Positions 27,088-36,301 of a stretch of 64,000 bases of DNA are shown here, in pieces. The notes below the pieces were generated by a model that did no database searches, was not told the DNA's origin, and saw only the letters and a list, made by a program, of their open reading frames with translations. The DNA is taken from assembly GCF_016706325.1 (NCBI RefSeq), contig NZ_JADJJX010000002.1, positions 124,001-188,000 of the forward strand, in the 5' to 3' direction. Every line of letters begins with the position of its first letter. Positions within the stretch are counted from its first letter, which is position 1. This stretch comes from Methanothrix sp. GTDB lineage: Archaea; Halobacteriota; Methanosarcinia; Methanotrichales; Methanotrichaceae. The translations under genes were made by a program, and so were the position numbers.

Positions 27088-28278
27088 CTAGAATATTGCT
27101 AATATATCAGTCGGCTCGGCTCTTCGCACAATGCTATGAAGAGGATGGAGCGATCCCCAGAGGTTGTCCGAGTCTTCGTTGATTACCATCACCTTAGCCT
27201 CTTTTCCCTCCTGGATGGACCCGAGCTTCTGATCAAGTCCCATTATTTTAGCGCCATTTAGAGTGCACATCTTAAATACCTGTCTGTCATCATGTAGCAA
27301 AGCCCTGCTTATCAGATGCATCTCCGCGAACATATTCGGAGAGTTGAGCATCACATTGTCCGTCCCAACCCCCAGAACTATCCCCAGCTCCATCATCTTT
27401 TTTACATTGGGAACGCCAGATCCGGTGATGAGGTTGGATCGGGGGCAGATCACCAGGGGGATGCCTGCCCGGGCCACAGATCTTAGATCAGACTCCTCTG
27501 CTCTGCTCATATGCACCAGATGATCAGGCAGCAGGGAGAGAGCATCTTGTATATCGTCTCTTGATGCCTCGCCTGCATGGATAGCCACTTTCTTTCCCGC
27601 CCGCCGGGCCTCTCCGACCATCCTCTGGACTGCTCCAGTATCATGATCCCTGGTGCTGCTCATCCCCAGGCCATAGCAGCCCTCTGGGGTCACTGTATCT
27701 CCCGGCAGGGGCCGGCCAAAGATGCGCATCAGAAGGGGTATGTCCCTTGCTGCCTCCTCGAGCATCCTGATCCCCTCCTCTCCCCCCTCGCGGAAGTCGG
27801 CAAAGGCACAGGTGCCCGAGGCCATCATCTGGAGCAGGCTTCTTCTCATGCCCTCGATGAGATGCTCGCGTGGCGTGCTGCCCAGCAGATGCATCTTCAG
27901 CCCTCCTGGACCGACGAGCTGCGGAAGGGGCTGGAAGGGAGGATCCTTGAAGGCCGAGTCGCCCAGATGAAGGTGGGAGTTGACGAAACGGGGACAGATT
28001 ATCCCCTCAAAATCGGCGTCTACCCGCCCGGTGTCCACCTCTTTAATCATTCCGTCCCGGATGCTGATGTAGCCCTCCAGGAGCTGGAGATCATCGCCAT
28101 AGATTATGGTCCCCTGGAGAAGGAGCTCATCCCGTCCGGGCCAGGCTCCATCAGGCATATCTCCATCGGGCTTATCTCCGCCAGGCCTGACCTCACCAGA
28201 CATATCTCTGCCCGGCCCATCTCCACCTGGCCTGCCTCCGGCGGACCTGGGTGATCTGGGTATTATGACCCTTGACAT
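27088..28278 (-). CDS. Amidohydrolase (chlorohydrolase/cytosine deaminase-like)
   Basis: This is a 396-residue metal-dependent hydrolase of the amidohydrolase superfamily. The metal ligands appear as FVNSHLHLGD, VAIHAGEAS, LVHMSRAEE and GVGTDNVMLNSPN. The closing LGSIQEGKEAKVMVINED is the usual beta-sandwich tail. I start it at ATG 28278; the open frame extends further but runs into the divergent gene. Residues ~10-45 are a Gly/Asp/Pro-rich low-complexity stretch (GGDGPGRDMSGEVRPGGDKP) not usual for the family. A later start at MPDGAWPGRDELLL is possible. The substrate is unknown; deamination of a purine derivative is likely. Confidence 0.75.
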   Translation of the reverse strand: MSRVIIPRSPRSAGGRPGGDGPGRDMSGEVRPGGDKPDGDMPDGAWPGRDELLLQGTIIYGDDLQLLEGYISIRDGMIKEVDTGRVDADFEGIICPRFVNSHLHLGDSAFKDPPFQPLPQLVGPGGLKMHLLGSTPREHLIEGMRRSLLQMMASGTCAFADFREGGEEGIRMLEEAARDIPLLMRIFGRPLPGDTVTPEGCYGLGMSSTRDHDTGAVQRMVGEARRAGKKVAIHAGEASRDDIQDALSLLPDHLVHMSRAEESDLRSVARAGIPLVICPRSNLITGSGVPNVKKMMELGIVLGVGTDNVMLNSPNMFAEMHLISRALLHDDRQVFKMCTLNGAKIMGLDQKLGSIQEGKEAKVMVINEDSDNLWGSLHPLHSIVRRAEPTDILAIF

Positions 28279-28366
28279 GGCTATGGGTATATGAAGAGGC
28301 AATCTATTTAGCTTCTCTTGATAGCCTCTAGTGAGCGAATGGTTAGATCGGAATAAGGATGAGGAG

Positions 28367-28411
28367 AGTATAACGGTAGATAGTATAACGGTGGATAGTA
28401 TAACGGCGGAG
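28367..28411. repeat. Three tandem 16-bp units before arfC
   Basis: The unit agtataacggtggat(a) is repeated three times. The last copy merges into the ggcggag Shine-Dalgarno site of the following TTG-started gene. The promoter of that gene must lie in or before the array. Confidence 0.75.
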
Positions 28412-28416
28412 ATCAT

Positions 28417-29100
28417 TTGAGGCGGCCCTTTGTATTCATAAATAGCGCCATGAGCGCTGATGGAAAGATCAGCTCGATAGATCACAAACAGATAAGGATC
28501 TCAGGAAGAGATGACCTGACGAGGGTGGACGAGCTGCGGGCTTCAAGCGATGCCATCATGGTGGGAGTGGGGACAGTCCTGGCGGACGATCCCGGGTTGA
28601 GGATCAAGTCCAGGCTCCTGCAGGAGAGGAGAAAGGATATGGGGCTGGATGAGGAGCCACTGCGAATTGTGGCGGACAGCAATGCCCGCACCCCGGCCAA
28701 TGCAAAGGTCCTCGGAGCGAGGTGCGTGATCGCCATCTCTCGTTCTGCCCCTGAGGAGAGGAGAGTGGGGCTTAGATCTCGCTGTGAGATGATCGAGTGC
28801 GGCGCTGAGATGGTGGACCTCTCAGAGCTCATGGGAGTGCTGTATGATCGGGGTATTAACCGTCTTATGGTGGAGGGGGGGGCTCGACTCAACTGGTCAC
28901 TTATAGAGCTAGGCCTGGTCGATGAGATCTACGTTTTTATTGGAGGCTTGATCATCGGGGGGGAGAGGGCACCCAGCCTGGTGGATGGCTCTGGATTTCG
29001 CAGCTCTTTTCCCAGGATCAGCCTCCTGTCTGCTCAGAGGATGGATGAGGGCATTCTCCTCCAGTGGAGCTTCGATCGCAATAGAAAAGTTCAACAATGA
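28417..29100 (+). CDS. arfC: 2,5-diamino-6-(ribosylamino)-4(3H)-pyrimidinone 5'-phosphate reductase
   Basis: This is a 227-residue NADPH-dependent reductase of riboflavin/F420 precursor synthesis (RibD C-terminal/RIB7 family). The N-terminus FVFINSAMSADGKISS, ASSDAIMVGVGTVLADDPGL and the NADPH-site INRLMVEGGARLNWSL are diagnostic. The start is TTG at 28417 with ggag 5 nt upstream. In a methanogen it feeds flavin and F420 supply, fitting the F420-dependent mer nearby. Confidence 0.9.
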   Translation: MRRPFVFINSAMSADGKISSIDHKQIRISGRDDLTRVDELRASSDAIMVGVGTVLADDPGLRIKSRLLQERRKDMGLDEEPLRIVADSNARTPANAKVLGARCVIAISRSAPEERRVGLRSRCEMIECGAEMVDLSELMGVLYDRGINRLMVEGGARLNWSLIELGLVDEIYVFIGGLIIGGERAPSLVDGSGFRSSFPRISLLSAQRMDEGILLQWSFDRNRKVQQ

Positions 29101-29137
29101 GAACATCCTACATCCGTACGTAGGAGATGAATCTGAT

Positions 29138-29314
29138 ATGGCTGACTGTGATCTATGCACCCGCGCTCGACCAACACTCTATCCCATAAAGGCCCCTGTG
29201 CACAACCTGACCTATCCTGAGGGGGCTTATAAGGGAGTATGCGATATCTGTCTAGAGCATCTGGAGAAGGGATGGCAGGAGCGTTTCGGGACCAAGCCGG
29301 AGAACAAGGAGTAG
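29138..29314 (+). CDS. Small CxxC zinc-ribbon-like protein (58 residues)
   Basis: The short product MADCDLCTRARPTLYP... contains two CxxC pairs (CDLC at 4-7 and CDIC near 36-39), a layout that would bind one zinc ion. ATG at 29138 follows taggagatg at 29121-29129. It lies 37 bases behind arfC and may share its transcript. The family is not recognised. Confidence 0.6.
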   Translation: MADCDLCTRARPTLYPIKAPVHNLTYPEGAYKGVCDICLEHLEKGWQERFGTKPENKE

Positions 29315-29397
29315 ATCTGTTATATCCAAGTTCCTGATAATATAAATTTATTTTTAGCATAATTATCTGGAGATTCTGTTAGCCCTGGCTATACCGG

Positions 29398-29796
29398 ATG
29401 ATGATGGCTATGAGAATGCAAAAAGAGGAGAAGATAGTGGTGATACTGCTATTCATGGCACTCGGCTCTCTGGCCGCTGCCTTCTGGGCCTTCAGTCCGG
29501 AAGAGGGCAACATCCCTGGAGGGTCAGCCTCCCAGGATGGCTCCCGATCTTCTCTGATCACCCTGGAAGGGCGGATCATCAGGGCGGAGAATACCAGGAC
29601 TGGTGGCAATCTGATCCTGAAGCTGGACTCGACGGCAATGCCGGTATTCATTCCTGCCAGCGCCGGGGCAAAGGAGCTATCTGCCCGGCTTCGGACAGGT
29701 GGGAGGGTAAGGGTCACAGGAACAATTACCAGCTACCAGGGTGAGGATGAGCTCAAGGTCTCCCGCAAGGCAGATATCTTGCTTTTAGAAGGATGA
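29398..29796 (+). CDS. Membrane-anchored OB-fold protein
   Basis: This is a 132-residue protein (start among several close ATGs from 29398). An N-terminal transmembrane segment (IVVILLFMALGSLAAAFWAF) is followed by an OB-fold-like domain (SLITLEGRIIRAENTRTGGN, LRTGGRVRVTGTITSYQGE, ELKVSRKADILLL). This resembles the single-strand nucleic-acid-binding OB modules of YhcR/RecG type, placed outside the membrane. Function unknown. Confidence 0.6.
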   Translation: MMMAMRMQKEEKIVVILLFMALGSLAAAFWAFSPEEGNIPGGSASQDGSRSSLITLEGRIIRAENTRTGGNLILKLDSTAMPVFIPASAGAKELSARLRTGGRVRVTGTITSYQGEDELKVSRKADILLLEG

Positions 29797-29819
29797 CCTC
29801 ACTGGGAGACGATCAACGG

Positions 29820-29925
29820 GGCGGTCAATAAAGACATATCGATGAGATGATCAATGAGACGCATCTATGAGATGATCAATGAGCGCATCTATGAGATGAT
29901 CAATGAGACATATCGATGAGATGGT
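29820..29925. repeat. Tandem gagatgatcaatgagcgcatctat repeats
   Basis: About four imperfect units of ~24-28 bp fill the spacer in front of the saccharopine-dehydrogenase-like gene. Its Shine-Dalgarno site (gggaggagagg) starts about 15 bases after the array. Confidence 0.75.
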
Positions 29926-29955
29926 TGATCTGATATTTCACAGGGAGGAGAGGAT

Positions 29956-31212
29956 TTGAAGGCGCTCGTCCTGGGAGGGACGGGGAGGATCGGCTCTGCG
30001 GTGGCCTGGGATCTGGCCAGATATGGCGGTGTCGATGAGGTAGGAATCGTAGGTAGAAGCCGCAGTTCACTGCAAAAGGCCCTTGAGTGGATAGGGGGCG
30101 AGAGGGTTGTAGCTCACTCTATCGATATCTCTGACTCCAGAGAATCCAGGAGGCTGATGCAGAAATATGATATAGGAATCATCGCCCTTCCGGAGAGAAA
30201 GAGCAGCTATAAGGCAGTGGAGACGGCAATAGGAGCCGGCCTGGACGCTGTGGACATACTGGAGGAGTATCACCGCCGGCCCGACCCCTATGAGAAGGAG
30301 GGTATGGCGGCACCAGCGGGCATGAGCCTGGACGAGTATGGAGAGTCACTGCATAAGAAGGCTATTGAATGCGGTGTCACCCTCCTGGATGGCATGGGCT
30401 TTGCCCCTGGCCTCTCCAATGTCACCCTGGGCGAGGGCATCAGAAGGGTGGGGGCAAAGAGAGCAGTGGCGCGGGTGGGAGGGATTCCCAGCCGGGAGGC
30501 GGCCGCTCGCCACCCTCTGCAGTATATGATCACCTGGTCATTCGATCATGTCCTGCGCGAGTATATGGTTGGGGTCAGGGTGCTGGAGGATGGCCGGGTC
30601 TCAGAGGTGGAGGCGACCTCAGGCCGGGAGAGCTTCCGGTTCAAGGAATGCGGCATCGATGAGGAGCTGGAGTGTGCCATCACCCCGGGGATGCCCAGCT
30701 TCCTGTACACCCACAGCCATCTGGAGAGCTTCTGTGAGAAGACCATTCGCTGGCCGGGCCACTGGCAGGCCATCGATACCCTGAAAGAGTGCGGCCTTTT
30801 GGATATAGCCCCCATAAGCTATGCCGGCCAGGACATCTCGCCGCGGGATTTTTTCTTAAGGCTCATAGAGCCGAGGCTCAAGCCACTGCCCGGCGATGAG
30901 GATGTCTGTGTGATGTGGAACAGCGCCCAGGGCAGTGAAGAACAGGCGGACTGCTTCATGTGGGCGGAAGCAGACAGCAAGAACGGGATAACTGCCATGG
31001 CCAGGGTGACAGGCTCCGCTGCTGCCATTGCAGCGAGGTTTCTGGCCCAGGGAAGGATCGGGGAGAAGGGCATTGTGGCACCGGAGGAGGCCTTCTGCGG
31101 CGAGCTTTATGGTGAGCTCTATGGCGACCTCCTACAGGAGCTAAAGAGAAGGGGCATCAACATAGTAGAAGTGATAAAGCCAGTCGAGTCGAAAGCCTCG
31201 CTTGATGCATAA
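29956..31212 (+). CDS. Saccharopine dehydrogenase-like NAD(P)-binding oxidoreductase
   Basis: This is a 418-residue protein with an N-terminal Rossmann fold (KALVLGGTGRIGSAVAWDLA). The domain arrangement is typical of the saccharopine/carboxynorspermidine dehydrogenase superfamily (LLDGMGFAPGLSNVTLGEGI, GMPSFLYTHSHLESFCEKTI). TTG at 29956 follows a strong gggaggagag site. The reaction is not clear from sequence; polyamine or lysine-related reductive condensation is a family option. SAM hydroxide adenosyltransferase and mer follow closely. Confidence 0.78.
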   Translation: MKALVLGGTGRIGSAVAWDLARYGGVDEVGIVGRSRSSLQKALEWIGGERVVAHSIDISDSRESRRLMQKYDIGIIALPERKSSYKAVETAIGAGLDAVDILEEYHRRPDPYEKEGMAAPAGMSLDEYGESLHKKAIECGVTLLDGMGFAPGLSNVTLGEGIRRVGAKRAVARVGGIPSREAAARHPLQYMITWSFDHVLREYMVGVRVLEDGRVSEVEATSGRESFRFKECGIDEELECAITPGMPSFLYTHSHLESFCEKTIRWPGHWQAIDTLKECGLLDIAPISYAGQDISPRDFFLRLIEPRLKPLPGDEDVCVMWNSAQGSEEQADCFMWAEADSKNGITAMARVTGSAAAIAARFLAQGRIGEKGIVAPEEAFCGELYGELYGDLLQELKRRGINIVEVIKPVESKASLDA

Positions 31213-31229
31213 TCACCGGGCGGTAGACC

Positions 31230-31988
31230 TTGATCATAACCCTTCTTTCCGACTTTGGCTCCTTTTATCCTGCCCAGATGAAGGGGGTGATTTTATCCCG
31301 GCTGCAGGGCGGATCAGGAGACGAGGCCAGCAAGATCACCTTCGTGGATATCGCCCACGACATCCCTGCCCAGAATGTGAGGGCAGGGGCTTTTGCCCTC
31401 CTCTCCACAGCCAGGTTCTTTCCTCCGGGCAGCATTCACATTGCAGTGGTCGACCCCGGGGTGGGGACGGCCAGGCGGGGGCTGGTGTTGGAGAGTGGAG
31501 GGCAGATATTCATAGGGCCTGATAACGGCCTGCTCCTGCCCGCTGCCCGCTCCCTGGGAAGGCCGGCAGCCTATGAGATCACCCCTCATCCGGAGGCTTC
31601 CTGCACCTTTCACGGGCGGGACGTCTTCGCCCCTGCCGCCGCCCTCATCGCCTCCGGGCAACAGCCGGAGAGCCTCGGCCCCAGGGTGAGACCGAAGGAT
31701 CTGGATTTTGGCGAGGCGAAGAGGACTGCCCGCGGCCTTGAGGCTGCAGTGATCTATATCGACCGCTTCGGCAACCTCATCTTAAACCTGCAGAAGCTTC
31801 CCGGCGGGGATGTGATGCTGATGGGTATCAGGCTGAAGAGGGTGAGGACCTATGCCGAGGGACGGAGGATCGAACCGCTTATAACCCTGGGGAGTCATGG
31901 CTTTGCAGAAATTGCGATCAACCAGGGGAATGCCTCAGAGGCGTTTCGCCTGAAGGTCGGCGATCGCATCGAGCTGGAGGAGATTTAA
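31230..31988 (+). CDS. SAM hydroxide adenosyltransferase (DUF62)
   Basis: This is a 252-residue enzyme hydrolysing S-adenosylmethionine to adenosine and methionine. Family motifs are LLSDFGSFYPAQMKG, FVDIAHDIPAQNVRAGAF, AVVDPGVGT, FIGPDNGLL and TFHGRDVFAPAAA, including the Asp-Arg-His catalytic set. The start is TTG at 31230. It lies 17 bases behind the previous gene, and its stop abuts the GTG of mer. The context suggests SAM or adenosine turnover linked to C1 metabolism. Confidence 0.92.
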   Translation: MIITLLSDFGSFYPAQMKGVILSRLQGGSGDEASKITFVDIAHDIPAQNVRAGAFALLSTARFFPPGSIHIAVVDPGVGTARRGLVLESGGQIFIGPDNGLLLPAARSLGRPAAYEITPHPEASCTFHGRDVFAPAAALIASGQQPESLGPRVRPKDLDFGEAKRTARGLEAAVIYIDRFGNLILNLQKLPGGDVMLMGIRLKRVRTYAEGRRIEPLITLGSHGFAEIAINQGNASEAFRLKVGDRIELEEI

Positions 31989-32954
31989 GTGTTCGGAATT
32001 GAGTTCGTCCCTGATGAACCGGTACTGAAGATCGGCCATATGGCGAAACTGGCAGAAGATGCCGGATTTAAAAATATCTGGATCACAGATCACTACAATA
32101 ATAGAGATGTCTGGACTACCCTTGCCGTGCTCTCTTTATTGACCAACAGGATTCAATTGGGAACCGGCGTCACTAACCCCTACACCAGGAATGCTGCCAT
32201 CACCGCCTCCAGCATCGCCTCCATAAATGAGCTCTCCGGCGGGCGGGCTATCCTGGGCATAGGCCCGGGGGACAAGGCCACATTCGATAAGATGGGGATA
32301 GAATGGGACAAGCCCCTATCGAGGGTGAGGGACTCAGTGCTGGCGATCAGGGCCTTTCTGGCCAGGGAGCAGGTCAACCAGGCGGGGTTCAGGGGGGCAC
32401 AGATCTCCTTTACCACCCCCAAGATACCGATCTATATCGGTGCTCAGGGGCCAAAGATGCTGGAGCTGGCAGGGGCGATCAGCGATGGGGTCCTGATCAA
32501 TGCCTCTCATCCCGATGACTTCAAGTTCGCCCTGCCCATGATCCGCCAGGGGGCAGAGAGGGCTGGCCGGAGCCCGGAGGATGTCCAGGTATGTGCTTAT
32601 GCCAGCTTCAGCGCAGACAAGGATCAGGCCAGAGCAGTGGGCGCCTCCAAGATCGTCGTAGCCTTCATCGTCGCCGGCTCGCCGGAGAATGTACTGGAGA
32701 GGCATGGAATTGGCATGGACGAGGCGCGGGCTATATCAGATGCCATCTCCCGCTTCGACTTCAAGGCGGCCATGGATGCTGTGACTCCGGGGATGACTGA
32801 GGCCTTCTCCATATCCGGATCGCCGGCGGACTGCAGGGCGCGGGTGGATGAGCTGCTGAAGACGGGAGTCACCCAGATTGTGGTCGGCTCGCCCATAGGC
32901 CCCAATAAGGAGAGCGCCATAAAGCTAATAGGAAAGCAGGTCATAGGCAGATGA
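31989..32954 (+). CDS. mer: F420-dependent methylenetetrahydromethanopterin reductase
   Basis: This is a 321-residue luciferase-like TIM-barrel enzyme reducing methylene-H4MPT to methyl-H4MPT (or the reverse) with F420. The N-terminus FGIEFVPDEPVLKIGHMAKLAED, then NIWITDHYNNRDVWTTLAVL, LGTGVTNPYTRN and GPGDKATFDKMGIEW are characteristic of Mer. GTG at 31989 directly follows the stop of the upstream gene and uses its ggagg (31976-31980). This gene marks the organism as a methanogen or close relative. Confidence 0.95.
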   Translation: MFGIEFVPDEPVLKIGHMAKLAEDAGFKNIWITDHYNNRDVWTTLAVLSLLTNRIQLGTGVTNPYTRNAAITASSIASINELSGGRAILGIGPGDKATFDKMGIEWDKPLSRVRDSVLAIRAFLAREQVNQAGFRGAQISFTTPKIPIYIGAQGPKMLELAGAISDGVLINASHPDDFKFALPMIRQGAERAGRSPEDVQVCAYASFSADKDQARAVGASKIVVAFIVAGSPENVLERHGIGMDEARAISDAISRFDFKAAMDAVTPGMTEAFSISGSPADCRARVDELLKTGVTQIVVGSPIGPNKESAIKLIGKQVIGR

Positions 32955-33052
32955 GCTCAATAGCAATAAGCTCAATTGGCTAATAGGCTCAATAGCAATA
33001 AGCTCAATTGGCTAATAGGCTCAATAGCTATAGGCTCAATGGGCTAATACTC
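32953..33052. repeat. Tandem repeats after mer
   Basis: Imperfect ~32-bp units with the pattern gctcaatagcaataagctcaattggctaata are repeated about three times and fill most of the 115-bp spacer before nadM. Confidence 0.8.
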
Positions 33053-33069
33053 TCAACGGAATTTCACTT

Positions 33070-33624
33070 ATGCGCGGACTGTACATCGGGCGCTTTCAGC
33101 CCTATCATCTCGGCCATCAGGCTGTCTTAGAGGAGATCTCCCGGGAGGTTGATGAGATTGTGATAGTGATCGGAAGCGCCCAGGAGAGCCATGATCCTGA
33201 GGATCCCTTCACCAGCGGGGAGAGGATGGAGATGATCTATGCCGCTCTGGGGAAGGGAGAGCTGCGCAAGAAATGTATCGTCACCACACTGCAGGATATC
33301 AACCGCAATTCGTTATGGGTCTCTCACCTTCAGTCCATGGTGCCCTGCTTCGACCTGGTCTACTCCAACAATCCCCTGGTCATCCGGCTCTTCGTTGAGG
33401 CCGGGGTTGAGGTGAAAAAGCCCCCCCTGTATCAGAGAGATGTGTACTCAGGATCGGCCATTCGCGCTCTCATGCGGGAGGGAGGGGATTGGGAGAGGCT
33501 GGTGCCTCATTCAGTGGCGGAGTTCATCCGGGAAATCGGCGGGGTGGAGCGGCTCTGTCAGGTCTCAAGGAGCGACAGCGCCTATTCCCAGGATGGGGCG
33601 ATGTATAACTCCAGTATGATCTAG
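33070..33624 (+). CDS. nadM: Nicotinamide-nucleotide adenylyltransferase (archaeal type)
   Basis: This is a 184-residue enzyme making NAD from NMN and ATP. The nucleotidyltransferase signature GRFQPYHLGHQAVLEE and the C-terminal YSGSAIRALMREGGDW (ISxxxxR-type motif) are complete, as is DINRNSLWVSHL. The C-terminal 15 residues extend slightly beyond the usual end. It converges with glgP. Confidence 0.93.
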   Translation: MRGLYIGRFQPYHLGHQAVLEEISREVDEIVIVIGSAQESHDPEDPFTSGERMEMIYAALGKGELRKKCIVTTLQDINRNSLWVSHLQSMVPCFDLVYSNNPLVIRLFVEAGVEVKKPPLYQRDVYSGSAIRALMREGGDWERLVPHSVAEFIREIGGVERLCQVSRSDSAYSQDGAMYNSSMI

Positions 33625-33740
33625 CGGCAATGGGATTCGGTGAGGGGGAGAATGTTGGTCAGGATAAGCTCCTCCGCCCTCCGGGCCTCGAAAAAAAAAC
33701 ATGGTTCATCAGTCTGCCACATCCCTCTATGCCCGTAGAT

Positions 33741-36301
33741 CTAACGCATCCAGAGGATATGTGCATCCTCCTGGGGGATAAAAGCATCCGGGTGATAGGG
33801 CACAATGCGAGGGGTATAGTCCTCTGCCTTTCTCTCTCCCGGCACATCGGCGGAGTAGATGAACCCATTTACCGAGCCTGCGAGCAGCTCCCCTTGCTCC
33901 ATTAAGATTCTCGCCGAGCTGTGCTCCTCTTCCCGGCCCGAGCGGGGCAGGGCATCGGCATAAAGCTCCACCTGGACATCCTCCGGGCTGACATCACCCA
34001 GGTAGACCTCCACCTGGAAGTGCCACCTCGCCTCCTCACGGCTTACCTTCAAGCGGCCAAAATGAATGCCGCTCCAGCTCTGGGAGATCCTCTCCTGCCA
34101 GCTCACAAGCTGCTGGGCGAGCTTTGCTCCATCTGCAGCCCTTCGCCTGTAGGCCTCCTGAGCTGGATGGTAGATCTTCTCCACATACTCTTTCATCATT
34201 CTCATGCTGCTGTAGCGTGGTGTGAGCTCAGCCATGCTGGCCTTGATCTTCGCCACCCAGGAAGATGGGATCCCCTGGTCGTTCCGCTGGTAGAAGAGAG
34301 GTATCACCACCTCCTCCAGCAGGCGGTATAGGTTCCGGGCATCCTCATCATCCCTCTCTGCGCTGTATCCTGCCCCCGGCTCACTCTCACTCTCGCTCTC
34401 TCTCCCGTCCCCAATCAGCCAACCGACCTCAGGGCTGTAGGCCTCATCCCACCATCCATCAAGGGTGGATATATTCAGGCCGCCATTGGCCAGCACCTTC
34501 ATGCCGCTCGTCCCACAGGCTTCATTGGGCCGCAGCGGGGTGTTGATCCATAAATCCACCCCCGCCTGCAGGTGCTGGGCTAAATCGATATCATAGTCCT
34601 CCAGGAAGATCACTCTATCCGATACATCCCTCCGGGAGGCGAACCGGGCCATCTGCTTGACCATCTCCTTTCCGGCAAGATCGGCAGGATGGGCCTTGGC
34701 CGCCATCAAGAGCTGAACTGGCCTATCCCTATTGGTCAGGATCCTCACCAGCCTCTCCTCGTCCCTGAGGAGAAGATTGGTGCGCTTGTAGGCAGTGGCC
34801 CTTCTGGCAAATCCCATGGTGAAGGTATTGGGGTCCAGCACGTGCCTGGCCGCCTCGATCTCCTCTGGAGAGGCCCCGTGCTCCCCATCTGCCGGGCATG
34901 GCGCCTGCGGGCATATTCAACCAGATCCTTGCGGGCAACAGCCCGAAACCCCCAGATATCCTGATCGCTCTGCTCGGAGATCCTCCCGGCATCATAATCA
35001 ATCCAGTCAGGATCGCAGCCTCCATCACAGCTCTGCGACCACAGGCTCTGGGCAGCGGGAGAATCCCAGGTCGGTATATGGACTCCATTGGTCACATAAT
35101 TGACGGGCACCTCAATCGCCGGCCAGTTGGGATACCGGGGCTGAAAGATCCCCTTGCTCACCCGCCCATGAAGCCGGCTCACTCCATTGATAAAACAGCT
35201 CCCGCTCAGGGCGAGAAAGGCGATATTAAAGAGGCTGGTATCATCAGCATCATCTCCTGCCGTTCTCGCTCCCATGGAGGCCAGAGCATTGTGGGATAGG
35301 CGGCTGGAATCTGTATAATGCTCTGCATACTTTCTCAAGAGGGACCTCTCGAATCGATCGAATCCTGCCTCCACAGGGGTATGGGTGGTGAAGACATTTC
35401 CCGCCCGCGTGGCCCAGAGAGCGACCGGAAATGAGCAGCCCACCTCCTCCATAAAGCTGTAGGCCCTGGCCAGGACCACAAAGGCCGCATGACCCTCGTT
35501 CATATGGCAGACATCGGGCTTTATCCCCATCTTCTTCAGTGCCAGCCAGCCGCCCACCCCGAGGATTATCTCCTGGATCAGGCGCAGCTCCTGCCCGGGG
35601 GCATAAAGGCTGGCAGTGATCGCCCGGTCCCAGGGGCTGTTTAAGGGGTCGTTGGAGTCCAGGAGATAAAGGCTCACTCTACCCACCTGAGCCCTCCAGA
35701 CCCTCAAATAAAGATGCCTTCCGGGAAGGTTGATCCTGATTTTGAGCCTGCCTCCCTCCTTATTCCAGGCCGGCTCAATGGGAAGGCTGTCCGGATCATT
35801 GTAGGGGAAGGCCTCGATCTGAGAGCCATCCCTGTCCAGAACCTGGCGGAAGTAGCCCTGCTGGTAGAGAAGGCCCACCCCCACCAGGGGAACGCCCAGG
35901 TCGCTGGCCGTCTTCAGGTGATCTCCAGCCAGAATTCCCAGGCCGCCGGAGTAGATGGGAAGGGCCTCAGAGAGGCCGAACTCCATGCTGAAGTAGGCGA
36001 TCTGGCCCAGGTCAGAGTGCTTCTCGCACCAGCCGGGCTGGGCCAGGAACTGGGCGTTTTTCTCCTGCCATTCCCTTATCTCCTTTCCCAGCACCTCATC
36101 CCTCGCCAGCTCCTTTAAACGGCTCTTGGAGATGTTTTGCAGGATCAGATAGGGGTTTTTCGTCTTCTCCCAGGCCTCTGGGTCCAGCAGTTCCCATACC
36201 CTGTCTGTTGTCTGCCGCACAGTCCAGCGCAGGTCCAGTGCTAGGTCCACCAATCCCTCCAGCCCGGGAGGTAAATCCAGCTCACTTCGGTGGTTTATCA
36301 T
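33741..36301 (-). pseudogene. glgP: Alpha-glucan (glycogen) phosphorylase with a one-base frameshift
   Basis: Two adjacent frames encode one GT35 phosphorylase of ~853 residues. The 5' part (36301 to ~34878) has the DUF3417-like N-terminus and IAYFSMEFGLSEALPIYSGGLGILAGDH. The 3' part (to 33741) has RATAYKRTNLLLRD, the PLP site EACGTSGMKVLANGGLNIST, and the C-terminal domain. The frames join if one C is added to the run at 34874-34877 (STGASPEEIEAARHVLDPNTF). The gene is otherwise well preserved, so a sequencing error or a very recent mutation is likely. The enzyme releases glucose-1-phosphate from storage glycogen. ATG 36301 directly follows the stop of the upstream gene. Confidence 0.88.
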
